NCBI GenBank assembly: GCA_033439265.1
Contig: JAVTVX010000013.1
Coordinates: forward strand, 23,642,000 to 23,705,999
Length of the DNA stretch: 64,000 nucleotides
Direction: 5' to 3'
Source of the DNA: Dillenia suffruticosa
Lineage: Eukaryota > Streptophyta > Magnoliopsida > Dilleniales > Dilleniaceae
Shown here: positions 22,484 through 36,800 of the stretch, piece after piece
Layout of the letters: the number at the start of each line of letters is the position of its first letter
Numbering within the stretch: the stretch's first letter is position 1
Program-made: the position numbers and the translations under genes
Notes under the pieces: generated by a model
Databases searched by the model: none
What the model was told of the DNA's origin: nothing
The model's input: only the letters and a program-made list of their open reading frames with translations

Positions 22484-25400
22484 CTAGAAAATTTGCTCGC
22501 CTGTGGCGTAGAGATTAAAAAAGATGGTTGCCATGAAATAGAGTACTGCGGTGACAGTAAGGAATGCCTGGAAAGATCCAAGCCATTGAACAAAGTATCC
22601 AGTACCAATTGTGCTGATTATTGCAGCAAATGTCCCAGCTGAATTTGCAATACCTGTTTGAGAGTTTCAACAGACAAATGTCATGCTTTTGGGTCATTAC
22701 CATTCTGTTTCCAGTTTATGATGAAGCTAGTCACAAATATTGAGAGATTCGGTGAACTTACCGTGGAGTAATCCAGCATATTGAGGAGCTATGTCCTGAT
22801 TAAGAGAGGCAGAATGAGCTTAATCAGCAAAACATCTGGCAAACAAGCATTTCAAATTTACCTATAAGCATTCAAATTCAGAGAAATGTCATGGATCTCA
22901 CTTGCATATTGAGCATATAACCGGCTTGGGTGAATGAGCTCAAGCTTAGAGCCACTGTAATGAATATGGCTGCAACCTCTGGTGTCTTGGCATAATTTAA
23001 GCATAGCAATGACACTCCAGGCCCCATAAAACCAATTGACTGTAGTGTGCATTGCGGTTTATTAAAGTCAGAAACTGCATGCATGAGCTTTTTGTAACTG
23101 AATGAATTGACTAAATAGAAAACTATTGCTGATGGTTTTTGTAATGAAACACTGTAGATTTTATGCGGTTATATTTGTGGTCTAGGTTTTCATTTTTAAT
23201 TTTATCTTTTTTGCATAAAATTCTGAAAACATATTCCTTATCTGCAATGGGATCTCGAACATTTTATGAGAAGCCCCTTCAAGAGATGAAATTACCTGCA
23301 TGGTCTTCCGGACTAACGTTACAGAGAAGCCTGATTTGATTAAGAAATCTGATATTGTCCCTGCAATGCAGCCAGATATTGCCATCATGCCCCAAGGGAT
23401 CGCACTGAACCAAGCTGCTTGCTTTAGATTCACATTAAATACCTACAATCATAAGAAAGAAGTTCAATTCCTGATTATTAACTGAATAATCCATCAGCTT
23501 ACAATCTCGTAATACTGTGCCATTGCTCTTCTGAAGCAACTTCGAGCATTTAAAGCATTTGGTCACATATACTAAAGAGTAACCTTAAACGTGGTTTCAT
23601 TGAGTAAAGTCAATTATTCCCCATTGTATGGAAAACCATTTCACTATTCGGGCCACGTCCGCCTCCCACCCCCTCCCCCAAAAAAAAGGAAAAGAAAAAC
23701 CTCTATGCAGATTCTTTACATGCAGCTACAGCATGAAGAGGAAAAAAACACAGCTCCTTTTTATTCTCAGCATTCGTTAGACTCCCGACGTCTCCAGTGT
23801 AAATCAGGTATCAAATGAGTAACAAGAAAGACCTTGCAGGGTTTCTAATTATAGCTAATAGCAAAACACTAGAAGGAAGTTGAAAAACACAACTGAAAAA
23901 TCACAAGACTTACACTTTTGAAATAAACAGGCATCCATGAAAGGAGGACAAAGTATCCCTGCAAGTAAGAGCATGTTCAGTTAATGAAACACAAAAGCAT
24001 TTGGCCAAGAGCGAATAATTGTCTTCATCAAAAACTTACCCAGTTATTAGTAACATTAGCAAAAAGAATTGCCCAAGTGGGTAGCTTAGAAAATAAAAGG
24101 CCAATTGGAGGAAATCCACTACTTTTTACAGCAGAAACATTCTTTCCTGCCTGAATTAGTTGCAACTCAGATTTGCTGATGGCACAGCTTTCTTCAGGGT
24201 CATTTGTAACATCAAGTGCCCATCTGATTGCCCAAAATAATCCAAGGGAAGAGAACATAATGAAAGGACTACCAATTCCCACTGATGACATTAAAATTGG
24301 GGTCAGCATTAGGCCCACCACATTGCCTATATGAAACCCTGCCATAGAGACACCAAGTGCGCTTGATCGTTCATGGCTTGGAAACCACCTAAGGATAGGG
24401 TAATCAAGTTAGCAGAGATCCTAACATCCTTGCGATTTCTGTAAAACTCAACTAGATTTGATTAAGTCTTAAATCCAAAACTAGTTAATATTGCTTCACA
24501 GATCCATTCTTTCCGTTCAAACCTAGTTATAGTCATATTAGTGGTTAAGTTAAAAAACTAACATGTACCTCTTGCAGCATCTTCCATTTGCATAAATTAA
24601 TTTTTTTCCCCAATGACATTGGAGGCCTCCTTTTTTTTTAAACTATCTTAATCTATTTGCATGGACAAAAGATAAAAAAACAATGTGATCTTATCAACAA
24701 TTAGGGACACCCATCAGATTTAGTGCGAAAGTGAGACTAAGATTTTGAAGATAATATTTGCAAAGATACTAAAATAAATTAAAGCTCTCAAAATAGATAC
24801 TCTTTCTATGTTCTGAACTATGATCTCCAGTTGGACAATGTAGCAAACTTGCCTAAGCTTGTAAACTGACCCAGTCTTTAACACTTGTCCCCATGTTGGA
24901 ATAAGTAACTGAGTGTTGTACCTTGAACAAAGGGTGCTCATGGAAGGGAAAGCAACTCCTTCTGCAAGTCCAAAGAATGCTCGGACAGCCAAGAGGCTTG
25001 CTGTTGAGTGATTTGCGGCCAATGGGGTGAGAAGAGTGGCCAAAGACCACAAGGCTACACCCCATCCCATTATTCTCTTTCCCCCATACTTGTCTACCAA
25101 GGCTCCTCCTATCACCGATGAGAATAAATATCCCCATAGAAATGACGACTTCAGAGATCAAATTCAGATAAACTTCATGAGTATGTCACCAAAATAACGA
25201 AATGAAAATTCCATCCAGTGAACAAAAAAAAAGTTCAGAAACAAAGAACTGAAGTAACAAATTTCTCAGGCTCATTCTCAAAGTGCATGTCCACAAGCAG
25301 GTCATATATGTTATATTAGATTGACTATATATTTAGCTAGTAACAAGCATCCGTCTACAAAAAGCTTCATCAAGCTCTGTGTACGTTAAACTAATCCATA

Positions 25401-27517
25401 TCTTAAGTGAACCTTTTTCTCCATAATTTTTTTTTTTCTTTTTAGTTCATTATCACGCTCTGATAAGCCAAGAGCTTGGCCTTTGATGGAAATAGGCAGC
25501 ACTTTCTAACATTCTGTTAACTTCATCAAACACTGCCAAGAAACTTCCATTTACTTCTGTTTTAACTTTGGAAAAGAGTTGAATGGAGAAGAAAAAAAGA
25601 AGAGAGTAATACACGTGCTCTCTTTCTTGTTCTTCCCTTTTGCTTGCTTATTGAGTTCAAGTCTACCCGACAGCAAAGTGGGCTTAATAAGATGGGCTTG
25701 ACTCACATGCCAAAATAATGTCAACACTTCACCATTTTCCAACAAGCAAAAGCATTGCCTTTTTTTTTTTGGGGGGGCTATTGTGGTCTTTTTGAACTTT
25801 AAGATACATCGCATGACATGCTTTCATAATTTTTTAAGCACATAAGTCAGATGTTAGATCTTAGCAGTCAAGATTGTATTTTTTTTTTTTAATGAACCAA
25901 GACCAGACATCAATCCTTTCACCCACTTTAACGTTAATTAAAATAATCATCCATCCTCGTGATCAATGGAAAATTGATTACGAGTCCGCTTGATCTGGCG
26001 CTGGACCAATTTGGCATCAGATGGTGATCGGTGAGCATGTTCCTCTGTACTTTTCTATGTCCAAATATGGGTCCCCGTGACCTCAGCTCTAGCCTCTATA
26101 ATAGCACGTTTCCAGATTGATGATCTAACAAATCACAAGGGACTCTCAATTTGACCCACATGATTTATAATATGAAGCCACCTCAGAAAATAAAACTTAG
26201 TCAGTATGTGCTTGAAATGAAAGAGTCTTAAGTTTACCGAACTACACCATGACTCATCTAAATGCATGATTGGTCCAAGTACAAATGAAGTTAAGCCACC
26301 CCCTCTCGTTGCGAACGTTTCCCAATCCTTTCAGGTTAACAGCCCATCAGGGCATCCCGATCTTAACACCGATCACAGCTGACTAATGGCGAAAATATTA
26401 TTTCGCTGAAGTGGCGGTCATTCTAATTAAAAGTTTAAACACTTCAATCGGCATAAGAGTTTCTAAATATGGTTTATATAGCTTTTTATGAGTGTTCTAT
26501 ACCCTAAACTTTACACCAGTGAAATATGTTATTTTATTAAAGACAAATAAAAAGAGAAAAAAACAAAGGATGACAACTAATTCTTGAATTGAGTAAAAAT
26601 TTAGAGCAAAAAATAGACTAATGAGTTGAATTGGGTATTCTAACTCCACTGAAGCCATTACCAAGGAATATTTTCAAACCATTTCTAACTCACCCAATAT
26701 TACTGCAATCAAGTACCAAATTACAACTGAAGGTTTTAAACCAGGTTACCAGCTCAATGGCCACTGGCCTGGATTTGGGCTACGGGTGGGGACCCACAAG
26801 ATGGAAGGACAGCTTAACCACTGCAGAAAAATTATAGCTTTCCCATTCGCTGGGGTAAACTATCATAAATAAAAGTTCATACCAGAGACAACTTTCCTCA
26901 AAGAATTTCCTCAAAGAATTTGCCAAACAAATTAAACCTAACCAACAAAAAAGTGGCTTTATTTGAATTTGATATATAATATATTTTCTAAAGTTATTGA
27001 TTATATATTTATATATATAAACATATTTATGAAGAGATTTAAGGAAAAAAAAGAGGACCCAGAAAGATTGAGAATATACCTGAACAATTCCTAAGAAAGA
27101 ACTGCTCCAACCATGTTTGGCAGCGAGTGGAACAACAGCAACAGACATAACAACACGATCTGCATTACACAAACACATCGCGAGCGCCATTAAAGCCACC
27201 ACTTTGAACCTCTCCGGCACTCTGAATTTCCCTTCCCTTCCTATTAACAGTCCTCTCTCTATTCCCTCTGCTGTGCATTTTACTGAAAAGTTCTTCTTCT
27301 CCAAACACTCCGTTTCTGTTCTCCTTCTTCTTCCCCTGATCTTCTCATCATAACCCAATACCAAATCTCCACATTTTAACAATCTTGATTTGATTTTTGA
27401 CTCAAATCCCAAATGGGATTTCCTAGATTTGATTAAATTGAATTTGGTATTTGTAGAAATTAGAGAATTTGGATTTGGGTTGTTTAGCAGAGATTTTGAT
27501 GGAACTAATGTCGCCAT
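22484..27517 (-). CDS. Plastid PHT4-family anion/phosphate transporter (MFS), 8 exons, with an apparent frameshift
   Basis: This is a major-facilitator transporter of the plant PHT4/ANTR family, which moves inorganic phosphate and related anions, mostly at plastid membranes. Minus-strand exons: 27517-27080, 25148-24922, 24388-24040, 23959-23914, 23442-23296, 23039-22902, 22795-22762, 22653-22484. Residues 1 to about 100 are Ser/Lys/Arg-rich, like a transit peptide. Family motifs follow: VMCLCNADRVVMSVA-like MALAMCLCNADRVVMSVAVV, VIGGALVDKYGGKR, FFGLAEGVAFPSM, MAGFHIGNVVGLMLTP, FSKLPTWAILFANVTNNW, NVNLKQAAWFSAIPWGMMAI, DIAPQYAGLLHG, and a C-terminus ending ATGEQIF. Exon 4 is 46 nt; the family frame needs 45, because a T run at about 23940-23943 has one extra base, giving a stop early in exon 5. 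Corrected length would be about 515 aa. It is either a sequencing/assembly error or a broken allele. I cannot say which PHT4 paralogue this is. Confidence 0.9.
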
Positions 27518-30500
27518 GAGTCTCTCTCTCTCTCTCTCTCCCCCCTCAATAAGTGCATATAATGAAGAAGATGTTAAATGGGTCTTTCTTTAAAACATTG
27601 CTAGTTTTGTTTGTTCTACCTACTCGATTGGCAAAAAAATACAAGTACTGTCCTGAAGAAGAATATAAAAAACAGATTTTTAGTGAATCAAATAATAGAA
27701 TAAACGAAGATATATAGAGTTGTTTCGTGAGACCGTTTGGGGGGGTGGGGAGAGAGCGAGAGGTTAAAGTGAAGAGACAGGTTGCGTTTTAAAAATCCTT
27801 GTAGAGACGAGGAAGGACATTTGGTCATTTAAATATTGTGGACATTAAGGGTCTTACGCGGCGCCACGTGTCAAGTGTCTTTTTCGTCACCAACAACACA
27901 GAGGGTGCCCTCAACAACCCCCCAATTACAGGCAACCGGAAGAGCCACCGGTATCCCATTCTGCCGGGCAAGGCCATGTTTTGGACAGACATTCTTTTAT
28001 GCGACAACCAAAAACAACAAAAGTGTGCTTTTGCTAATAAAAATTCTAAAAGTAAATAATGTTAATGGGTAAATACGACAATGATCTTAAAAAAAAAAAA
28101 AAAAAAAACCCTCAATGCTACTAATTGATTTAACTATTAAAGACTTCTTAAATCTGAAATGATTGAAGAGTAGGATTATAAGAATTATAAGTAGGAGTAA
28201 GTTATCTAATTTAATGGTTCAATCATTTTTAAATAACTATTAATTTTTTTTCAATTTTCTTTTTTCTTTTTCTCATCTTCGTTTTTTGTGTCTTTTGTTC
28301 CATGTTCAAAAACAATCATAGAGTAGAGAAAGACACAAAAAGATAGAGAAAGAATATAAAGAGAGTGGTTGAATGTCAATCCACTCATCAATTGATCAAT
28401 CAATGGATTGAGCTGAGAGAGAGAGAGATAGAGTGCCCAAACATTTTGATTATTTTTTCAGTGAGCAAAGCCAATGTTTCTAGCAAGACAGATATCTTTG
28501 AGTTTTTGTTTTTCCTATAATAATAAAAAAAACTCTAGACGATTTTAAATTATTTTCAGGTTTATTAGGAAAAATTACAAATCTTCCTAACTTCAAAGTG
28601 GCCTTTAGTTGGCGACTTTGTTTATGAAAAAAAATGATTTGAGCTCCTTTTTAGGGTGCTTTACTTTGGGGTTATATTGAATGGAAACAGAAATTAGGAA
28701 ACGAAAATAGATATGAAATGATATAGCGAAACGATAATTTATAATAATACAAAAAATAAAAACGTGAGCAAATATGTAAATATAAAAAATATAAAGATTT
28801 TTATATAAATATAAATTATTTTATAAAAATAATGAATAATTATATTTTATAACAGAAATCTAAAATGATCAAATATGTAATTATTAATTATAAGATAATT
28901 AATAAGAATCATAAATAAATAATTTATTAAATATGAAAAATGTGTAATTATAAAAAAATATAAGAACTTTTATGTAAATATATATATTAATTTAGTATGT
29001 TAAAATATTTTAGAAATGAAAAACATTTCTGAAATAGAAAAATATTAATTTTGAGAAGTTTTCGTGAATCATAGTTTTGAGATATATTATCGCATTAAAA
29101 AAGTTTAAGGGGCTTTATTATTTATGGCAATCAAAACAACACACCAAAATTACACTGAAAAAAAAAAGGATTTGAGTTCCTCTTCTATATAGAAAATAGA
29201 GAAAATGAAAAAAAATATTGGATTATTTTATACATTTTAAAATGTATCCCTAATTTTAGAGTCACAAAATATTTTCTTAATATTCACCGAATAATATATT
29301 ATCATAATAATAAAAATTATAAACATATTATGTTCATATTATATTATTAAAAATATATTAACATTTTCACTTTTCATAAAACAACCTTTTATCTTTTTAT
29401 TAGTCTCAGTAAAAATGCCTTTCTTTTCACTTATAATTTCTGAGTCATAAACCCTCTAACTTTGGTCACTAATTGGTACCATCTTAGTTTATCGACTAAA
29501 TTAGGTGATGCTAATAAATTATCTTTACGCCAAGTTGAACCGACACTCAACACCGTTCTTTTTTTTTATAAAACTCTTGATTTTGAGTCTCTTGTATATA
29601 TAAAAATAAATAAATAATTTTATATCATTTTAACCTAAACTAAGAGTGAGGGCAAAGAAGAATGAGAAACGAATGAAAACCTAAATTTAAATGTTCCTAA
29701 TTACTTTGAAGTTAATGTTTGAGAGCCATATCATGTCCAACTTTGATGCTGTGTGAGACTTGATCGACCACAGAGAGTAATTCAATGCACCCGCCGAGGA
29801 TTTCCTACTCGGAGGATACAAGCCTAATACATAATGAATATTTGAATAAAAAGAGAAATTTAAAATTTATTTAAAAAAAAAAAAAAAAACTGGACCTAAC
29901 CAGGCTAGACTAAATTAAATCCTTAACATTAAGATATTACCAAAATATATGAGTAATTGTTAAATCACCCGATCATAGTTGACGACTTTCACTAAATTTA
30001 TTCCGATAAATAATTTTTACTTTAAAAGATCTAAATCAAATCAAATTATCAAATTCAAATTTAGGAAAATTGTGATAAATTTTTTAATATTTTTTGTATT
30101 AATAATTTATGTAATAATTTTTTCCTATATATAAACCCCTTATTTAGGTTCCAAATACAATTTTAATTTGAAAATATTTTCATATTATCTAAAAATTTTT
30201 ATTACCCATTGTTATTCAATCAATTTTTCTTTTTTGGGGCCTTCTATATTGAGAGTTTTTGATATAAGAAAAACTATTCTCCCCAAAAATTTTAATTACG
30301 ATTATATTTATTTTTGTAAAAGTTGAGTTTAAATTTTTTCTGTCCTTCAAATTAAGAGACTTTGATATATACTAAAAATTATTGTTTATTTAATAAATTT
30401 TTATCTTTTTATTTTTTCTGTGTAATTAAAAAAATGAGTAACATGAAAAAAAAAAAAAAAAAAAAAAACTTCCTTCACCGATATGTATCTCCTCTCCCTT

Positions 30501-30802
30501 ACACAAAAAGAAAAAAGATAAATAAAGGGAAAGAAGGAAATAAAAGGAAAAAATAAATTAGAAATATCCAATTTCTTTTTATCCTTTTCCCCAAGAATAT
30601 ACCTTCGTCCGCCCCATACATTTTTAAAATTCAAAATCGAGTTTTGATCACATGCGCGATGGTCAACCAGCTATCAATGCTCCTCTCTCTCCCTCTCTCT
30701 CTTATTTAGGCCAACGGCTCTTTCTTTACCTGACGTCATTTCGAACTTGTGAGCTTTTCCCTCGTCTTCGTCTCCAAAAATTAGGGTTTTTCGAAAAACA
30801 AC
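27518..30802. other. AT-rich spacer between the divergent PHT4 and WD40 genes
   Basis: No coding region is supported. A (CT)n run (about 27520-27541) lies directly upstream of the PHT4 start, in its leader. Poly-A runs occur near 28088-28108, 29873-29889 and 30446-30468. The stretch at about 28670-29120 is almost pure A/T with short direct repeats (aaatatgtaattat-like). The last 150 bp before 30803 hold CT-rich promoter/leader sequence, including tctctccctctctct near 30685. Confidence 0.5.
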
Positions 30803-33800
30803 ATGAAATCGTATCGAATCAAACCCAAGAAGCTTAACGAATCTTCGAAGGTACATTCGTTAAAATCCTCGAAAGATTTCTAAATTCTTTTACTTTTTTT
30901 TTAATTACTAAAGGGTAAAGATTTTCTCGCTCTTGATTCCTAGTTGGATCGTAAAGAAACGACGAAATTGACGACCAAGAACGCGAACGGTTTGGCATCG
31001 AGCGGTTCTGATGGGAAATTCGTATTTCTCGAAGGATTTGGTGTCGGGGTTTACGATGTTGACTCCGGGATTAGGTCGCGTCTCATTGTGTCTCATCGTT
31101 CTCCAAAGACTCTGATTTGTGTTGAGACTTCACGCGACGGACGCTTCGTTGCGGCAGGAGAGGTAAAAATTTATTGCTAACTCTTAGAATTTCACAATTA
31201 AATGGATGGGTTGTTTGTAATTTGTTAATGTTTTATGTTCATACCCTTGGTTCCACCTCGATTTTAACCCCCCTTGTTTTTTTTTTTTTTTTTTTTTTCT
31301 GATTATGCACAAATTTAATAGTTGGTGAATGCAAGATCAGTTGGGGTTCCCACTAGTTTGGTCCCAAACTTATGGAAAGGGAGGATCCGAGAGAAAGTTT
31401 CCTCCTAATATGTATAGGGATCGAGAGTGGGAGAACCACCTGGTTCAAGAGGATTTTGTTAACTGGGGCCAATAAACATAACATAATGCCCTGTTCTTCT
31501 CTATTCAGTTTTGCTGGTTCCATTATGTTTGCTTGCTTCACTATGTAATGTGTTAGTTTCAAAGATTACAATTATCCAGCTTAGTTTGTGTTAGGGATAG
31601 AAGGACAATACCTACCGAGCAAACTCAATGTGATATTTCTGGCAACAATGGCATGCTGCAAAACATAATCTCGATTCTGGCACCATGTTCAAATATGATT
31701 CTATTTCTCCAATCTTTTCCTTGACGGATATTCCCATAACCTTGGAGATTGACCTTGGATGACTTTTACTCAATGAAGTAATTTTTTCGGTATATAACAT
31801 GAAGAATCAAGTTGTTTGCGCATCCTGCAAACATCTTTATCTCTTGTATCAGCTACACATGACTTCAACAGCAAACTGTTGGGACTTTCATTGATGTGGC
31901 AACACTTCCAATGCATATGCAGCTTCTCAAGTTAATTTAAAGGTGATTTAGAAGACAGATCAGAATCGACCTCTCTTGTATTGTAGTAGGATTTAATCCC
32001 TCACCATTTCCTGCACCTGAAAAAAAAATCCCATTGCAAGAAGATCATATTTCATTAAAGCTAGACGGTGTGGCTAATGCATATATGTCACCATTTGAGC
32101 TAATTTCAAGGCTTGGAATCAGAGATGGGCCATGATTTAACCTTTCTTGCCCCTTACCATTGTCTGCACCACAAAAATAAACACCCATTGCAAGGCCATC
32201 TCCACCACTCATTAACACTAGAGCAAATTAATATTTTTCTGTGCTTTTTCTTTCATTGAGGATAATCTTTTGGAAAGTGATTTTAAGGTGACAATCGCTC
32301 TTTATGATGATAACCTGCCAAAAGTATTTTTCCTGAGTTCCCTTAATTTTTGTACATGATAGACTTTCTGAGGGGGTTTTTACCTTTCTATCATTTCTTA
32401 CCCTGCCATGGATTTGCAGTCAGGTCATCAATCTGCAGTGCTTGTGTGGGATTGTGCAACTCAAGCTTTTGTGTATGAATTGAAAACTCATCAATATGGC
32501 ATTTCATGCATTGCATTCTCACCCAATGGTCAGTATGAGCCAGCCTGTCAAGCTTCTTTCTTTGTTATGGCTTGTGATCACTGTACTCATATTGCTTTCA
32601 TAAAGATCCTCTTTCTTCTTTAATGCGAAGTGTCATGCATTATTTTCTTCAGGGAAATATCTTGTGTCTGTTGGAGCTCCTCAGGATGGATATATCTGCC
32701 TCTGGAACCTGCATGGAGGAGTGTTGGTTAGAAAGCTCAGAGCATGTTTTCTTTCTTCTGCTGTTGCATCTGTTTGTTTTTCATCAGATGCAAAATATAT
32801 TGTGACAGCTGGAAAAAAGCACTTGAAGTTATGGACCATTGGGTCACTTAAAAGGTCTTCTGTTAGTACTTTGGTGGAGACACTAGCTATGTGCAGAAAG
32901 CCGGTTAAATCTGGCTTTCTAAAGGAGAGCTCATTTGTATGTATTACATCCCCCGGCTGGATTAATACAGCTTTTGCTTGCCAGGAACAGGCTCGGGAAT
33001 TTTTTCCTATTTATGCATTGACTGATTCAGGTGTGTTTTCTTTACATAAAATCTGATATTGTGAATTTTGTATATACATAATATGTATATATTCTTCTTT
33101 CTCTTCCTGTTCAGGTGTTTTGTGCCTTCTTAATTCTGAGTTGTCAGTAGAAAAGTCGGTGGATTTAAAGGTACGTGTGGTTAATTCTTGATGCATATGA
33201 TTACTATTAGTTTCAGAAAATCCATTAGGAGGCTTACCTAACCTCATGACTGAATAGTTTCACAAAATGTTTAAGTGGGGAGTATATCCTACTCTTTTTG
33301 GTATGGGCATTGACATATGGACAGGATGAACCGGGAAATTCTTTGACAAGTTATCCCTAGGATGATGAGAATGTGCCATCTTTGCTCATGTATGTTAATG
33401 TTGGTGTTTCTATCAATGTTTGTGTAGATATGAGTGTGTATCCCTGCACTAGGTGCTTGTTACTTTGTGCTTTACATTGATACATCCAATGCTACTTGAT
33501 CTCCTCTTAGCAGATTCTGTCAAACCTAGCCATAGAAAAGTAAGCATTTTTATGACCATTGAATCTCTCTCTCTCATGAATAAAATGTCATTTTTCAATA
33601 GTATCCTGGGATTGGATGTCATCCTAGCATTAACTTTTTTACTTAGAATTTCCACTTTCACTACTCAAAACTTGGACATTAAGCTTGAGAGCTTAGATTT
33701 CTCCTGTTGCATTATAATGGTGATCCTTTTTTCATGGATATATCCATGAAAAGATTTAGGTAGTTTATTCATTTCTCATTTGTGTCAGTGTGAAATTTCA

Positions 33801-36800
33801 AGCATGGTCCAATTGAGTTCTGATACCAGGAACAAACTTAAACCCTTATATAATTGCAATAGAAGTATACAATGGGAGAATTGCTTGTATCTAATGTACC
33901 AAAGACCTGCTGCTTTAAACACTGATAAAGACACCATAACATCTGAGGAGAGAATGTGCTAATGTAATCCTTTAGTTGATTATATTTGAACTTCAAGGAA
34001 ACCATATTTCAGGCCCTGAGAAGTTTCTTCTGCTTACAAATTGTGGAACAACTAGCTACTGGCACAGGCGAATGATGGTGCATATCATAGCTATGCTAGG
34101 AAAGGTTGAAATGTGCTGATGCAGCAGACTGGATGATTAGCATCTCAAACCAATAAGTGTTATGATTACTAGTTTATGTATCAGTTAGAAAAGTTTAGAT
34201 GATTGCAGTATATTACCCCTTGAACTATTTTGAAGTATAAATATTATGGCAAAATGTTATCAGAAGTCATATCCAGGCCCCACCGTGTATTGCTTGTATC
34301 TTACATAAAACTTGGTGTCTGTATTGGCCACACTTAGTCACATGATCTGACTCGAAGTAGTTTGCCAGATATTGTGCTTAATATATAGTATTTGTATATG
34401 ACAATTCAAACTTCTGTAATGTGCAGGTGAATAAAGGATTTGCATTGTCTGCATCAAACATGCTAATAGCTTGTTCATGCAGTGCAGGAGTAGTAAAGCT
34501 CTTTTATGTTGAAACTCTCAGGTATGCTGGGAGCTTTATGTATTCTGAAAGGGGAAAATATCACATGGGAAATGTAAAGATCCCAATGGATTCTGAGATT
34601 CTGCCTTCTCCTGATGCAATTGCCTGTCAATTTTCTACTTCAGAAAAGCTCGGTGAGTGTCAAGTACATAATTATCATGTTGATGGGCTTACAACTCAAT
34701 ACTCACCTTGAACTGATTACATTCTTGCATTGCAGTTGTGGTTTATGGAGATCATAGTTTTCATGTATGGAACACACATGATGCACAGAAGGTGATCATT
34801 TTATCTCTATCGTATTTTTTTTCTTGTTATTTTACTTCCTTCAATTTTACTTTAGTTGTAATGCATCTATGACAGATTTTGTTTTATGTTTCGTAATTAA
34901 GGGAAATTCTTCATGTATGAAGTGTTTGTAGAGTACATTTCTTTCATTCATAAGAAGAATTGCTACATGACACCCCATTGGACAATAAATTTTCAGTCTG
35001 CCTATTTCCTCTTGTGCTCATCAAGCACACTCCATCCACATGTTTTTAACTCATCCTTAAAATTTGTCATCTTTTTTTTTTTTTTTTTTTTTTTTTTTGT
35101 AGTTCACTTATTTGTGATGCCACTTGCAAATTTGCTGCTGGTTTTGCTGATATTAGCAGCTTTGAAACTTAGGACATTTCCTTGTGCTTGTACCTCCAAC
35201 TTGCTGCTGGTTTGCATTGAATGCTTTTTGTTGCTGAACAGCTTACTTCATAATATACTTTTATATTTCTTGCTTCAATAAATGAGTTCTTTCAATGTTC
35301 TTAGGTTGATGGCGGTGGCTCTGTTTTTGTCTGGAAAGTGCCTAATGCATTTTCTTCAGGGATGGTGCATAAAATGAAGGAGAACATTGGTCCATCTCCT
35401 GCAAGCAAGGCCCAAATATCTGCTTCAAGTACTAGCATGTTCCATGAAGATACATCGGATCAATGCGAAACTAAAGCTGAAGATATATCTTTGCTTCAAA
35501 GCTCCAATCAAGTTGATGAAAGAATCCACCATGAAGGAGCTAGGTCGGTGGAGATTTCAGCTTTCAAATTTAGCATTTCAAGGCTTCCAAAGTGGGCACA
35601 AGCCAAACTGAAGAACTCGGAGACTGACATACAGAGTCCGCTATCCACCTCATCACATGTGTGTTATCTGAATCAATGCATCAAATTGCAAACTACTATG
35701 CCAAAATGCAACAACAATCCATTAGCACATACATTTCTCAAGACATTAAACTTTGCTTTTTTCTTTTTTGGTTTTATGTTTTTATTATTGCTTGCTAATT
35801 TTTTTTTTATTAATTGTTGTTGTTGTTGTTGTTTTAAATTTTTACAAATAGTTTATTTGTACTTCTCTTCTTTTATTATTTTTATTATTTTGTTTTTAGT
35901 GTCATTTTCTCTATTTTTGCTTTCAAACTTTAATTTTATGTTTTTTATTTATTTCTATTTTTTATTTTTTATTTTTTATTTATCTATTTTCTCTCTCTCT
36001 TATATTGGTCTCTCAAGTGGTCGACGTCAAAATTTGGGATTAAGGATTAGTTTGTTGTTATTGTATTACTGCTTGCTAATGCATGCTTCCATTACTAGCA
36101 GCAAGGGGATCTGAAAATTCTCTCTCCCATGGTTGGTGATGGTGGGCTATGTGGTCCTGTGTGCTCTGTAGTTCAAACATCATCTGAGCATGCTAGGGAG
36201 TGCAAGAAAACATGCCTTCCTAGCCTGTCCAAGAGTACACCCGAGACGGATAACAGCAAAATTTCTCCAACTCCCCCAGAAAAGCGTAGGTACAAAATTG
36301 TCAATATTTTTGTTCTTATAATTTAAAGGTTGAAGCCTCTATGGCCATTTACCTTCCAGATCTTTGTTTTTCTTTTTCAGGGGCTTTGCCTTGGACAATC
36401 GCTGGGTCACTGTACATACTGTTTGTCTGGATCTACTCGATACACCACAGAGCTCCTATTTGGAGGAAACAAGGAAGACGGATGCTGCACCAAAGCTGGG
36501 TAAGGCCAAGATTTTTTATGCACGTAAATTTTTTTTTTTTTATTGAGACTTTATCTGAGAAGATATGAAGATACAAGATGGATGCCATTTTAAAATCTTT
36601 CATAAAATGAGAACTTTGAGAAGATCAGCAGTTAGCCATCTGATTGTCATGGTCTATTTGCGTCAACAAAGTGGTTAGGATTTTAAATCCGTAGGGCCCA
36701 AATAGGCCTTCCTGCCCAGATGCGATTATAAAAGTTATGTGGTAGCATATTGATCATATCTTCAATTCTAGGAGCCGAGATGTAAGGTCACTACTATACT

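Noticed and set aside
35338-36114. 258-codon + strand ORF continuing past exon 8 of the WD40 gene
   Set aside because: Only the part to 35658 matches the family; beyond that it becomes Phe/Leu-rich, translating a T-rich intron with a good donor at 35659 and acceptor at 36101.
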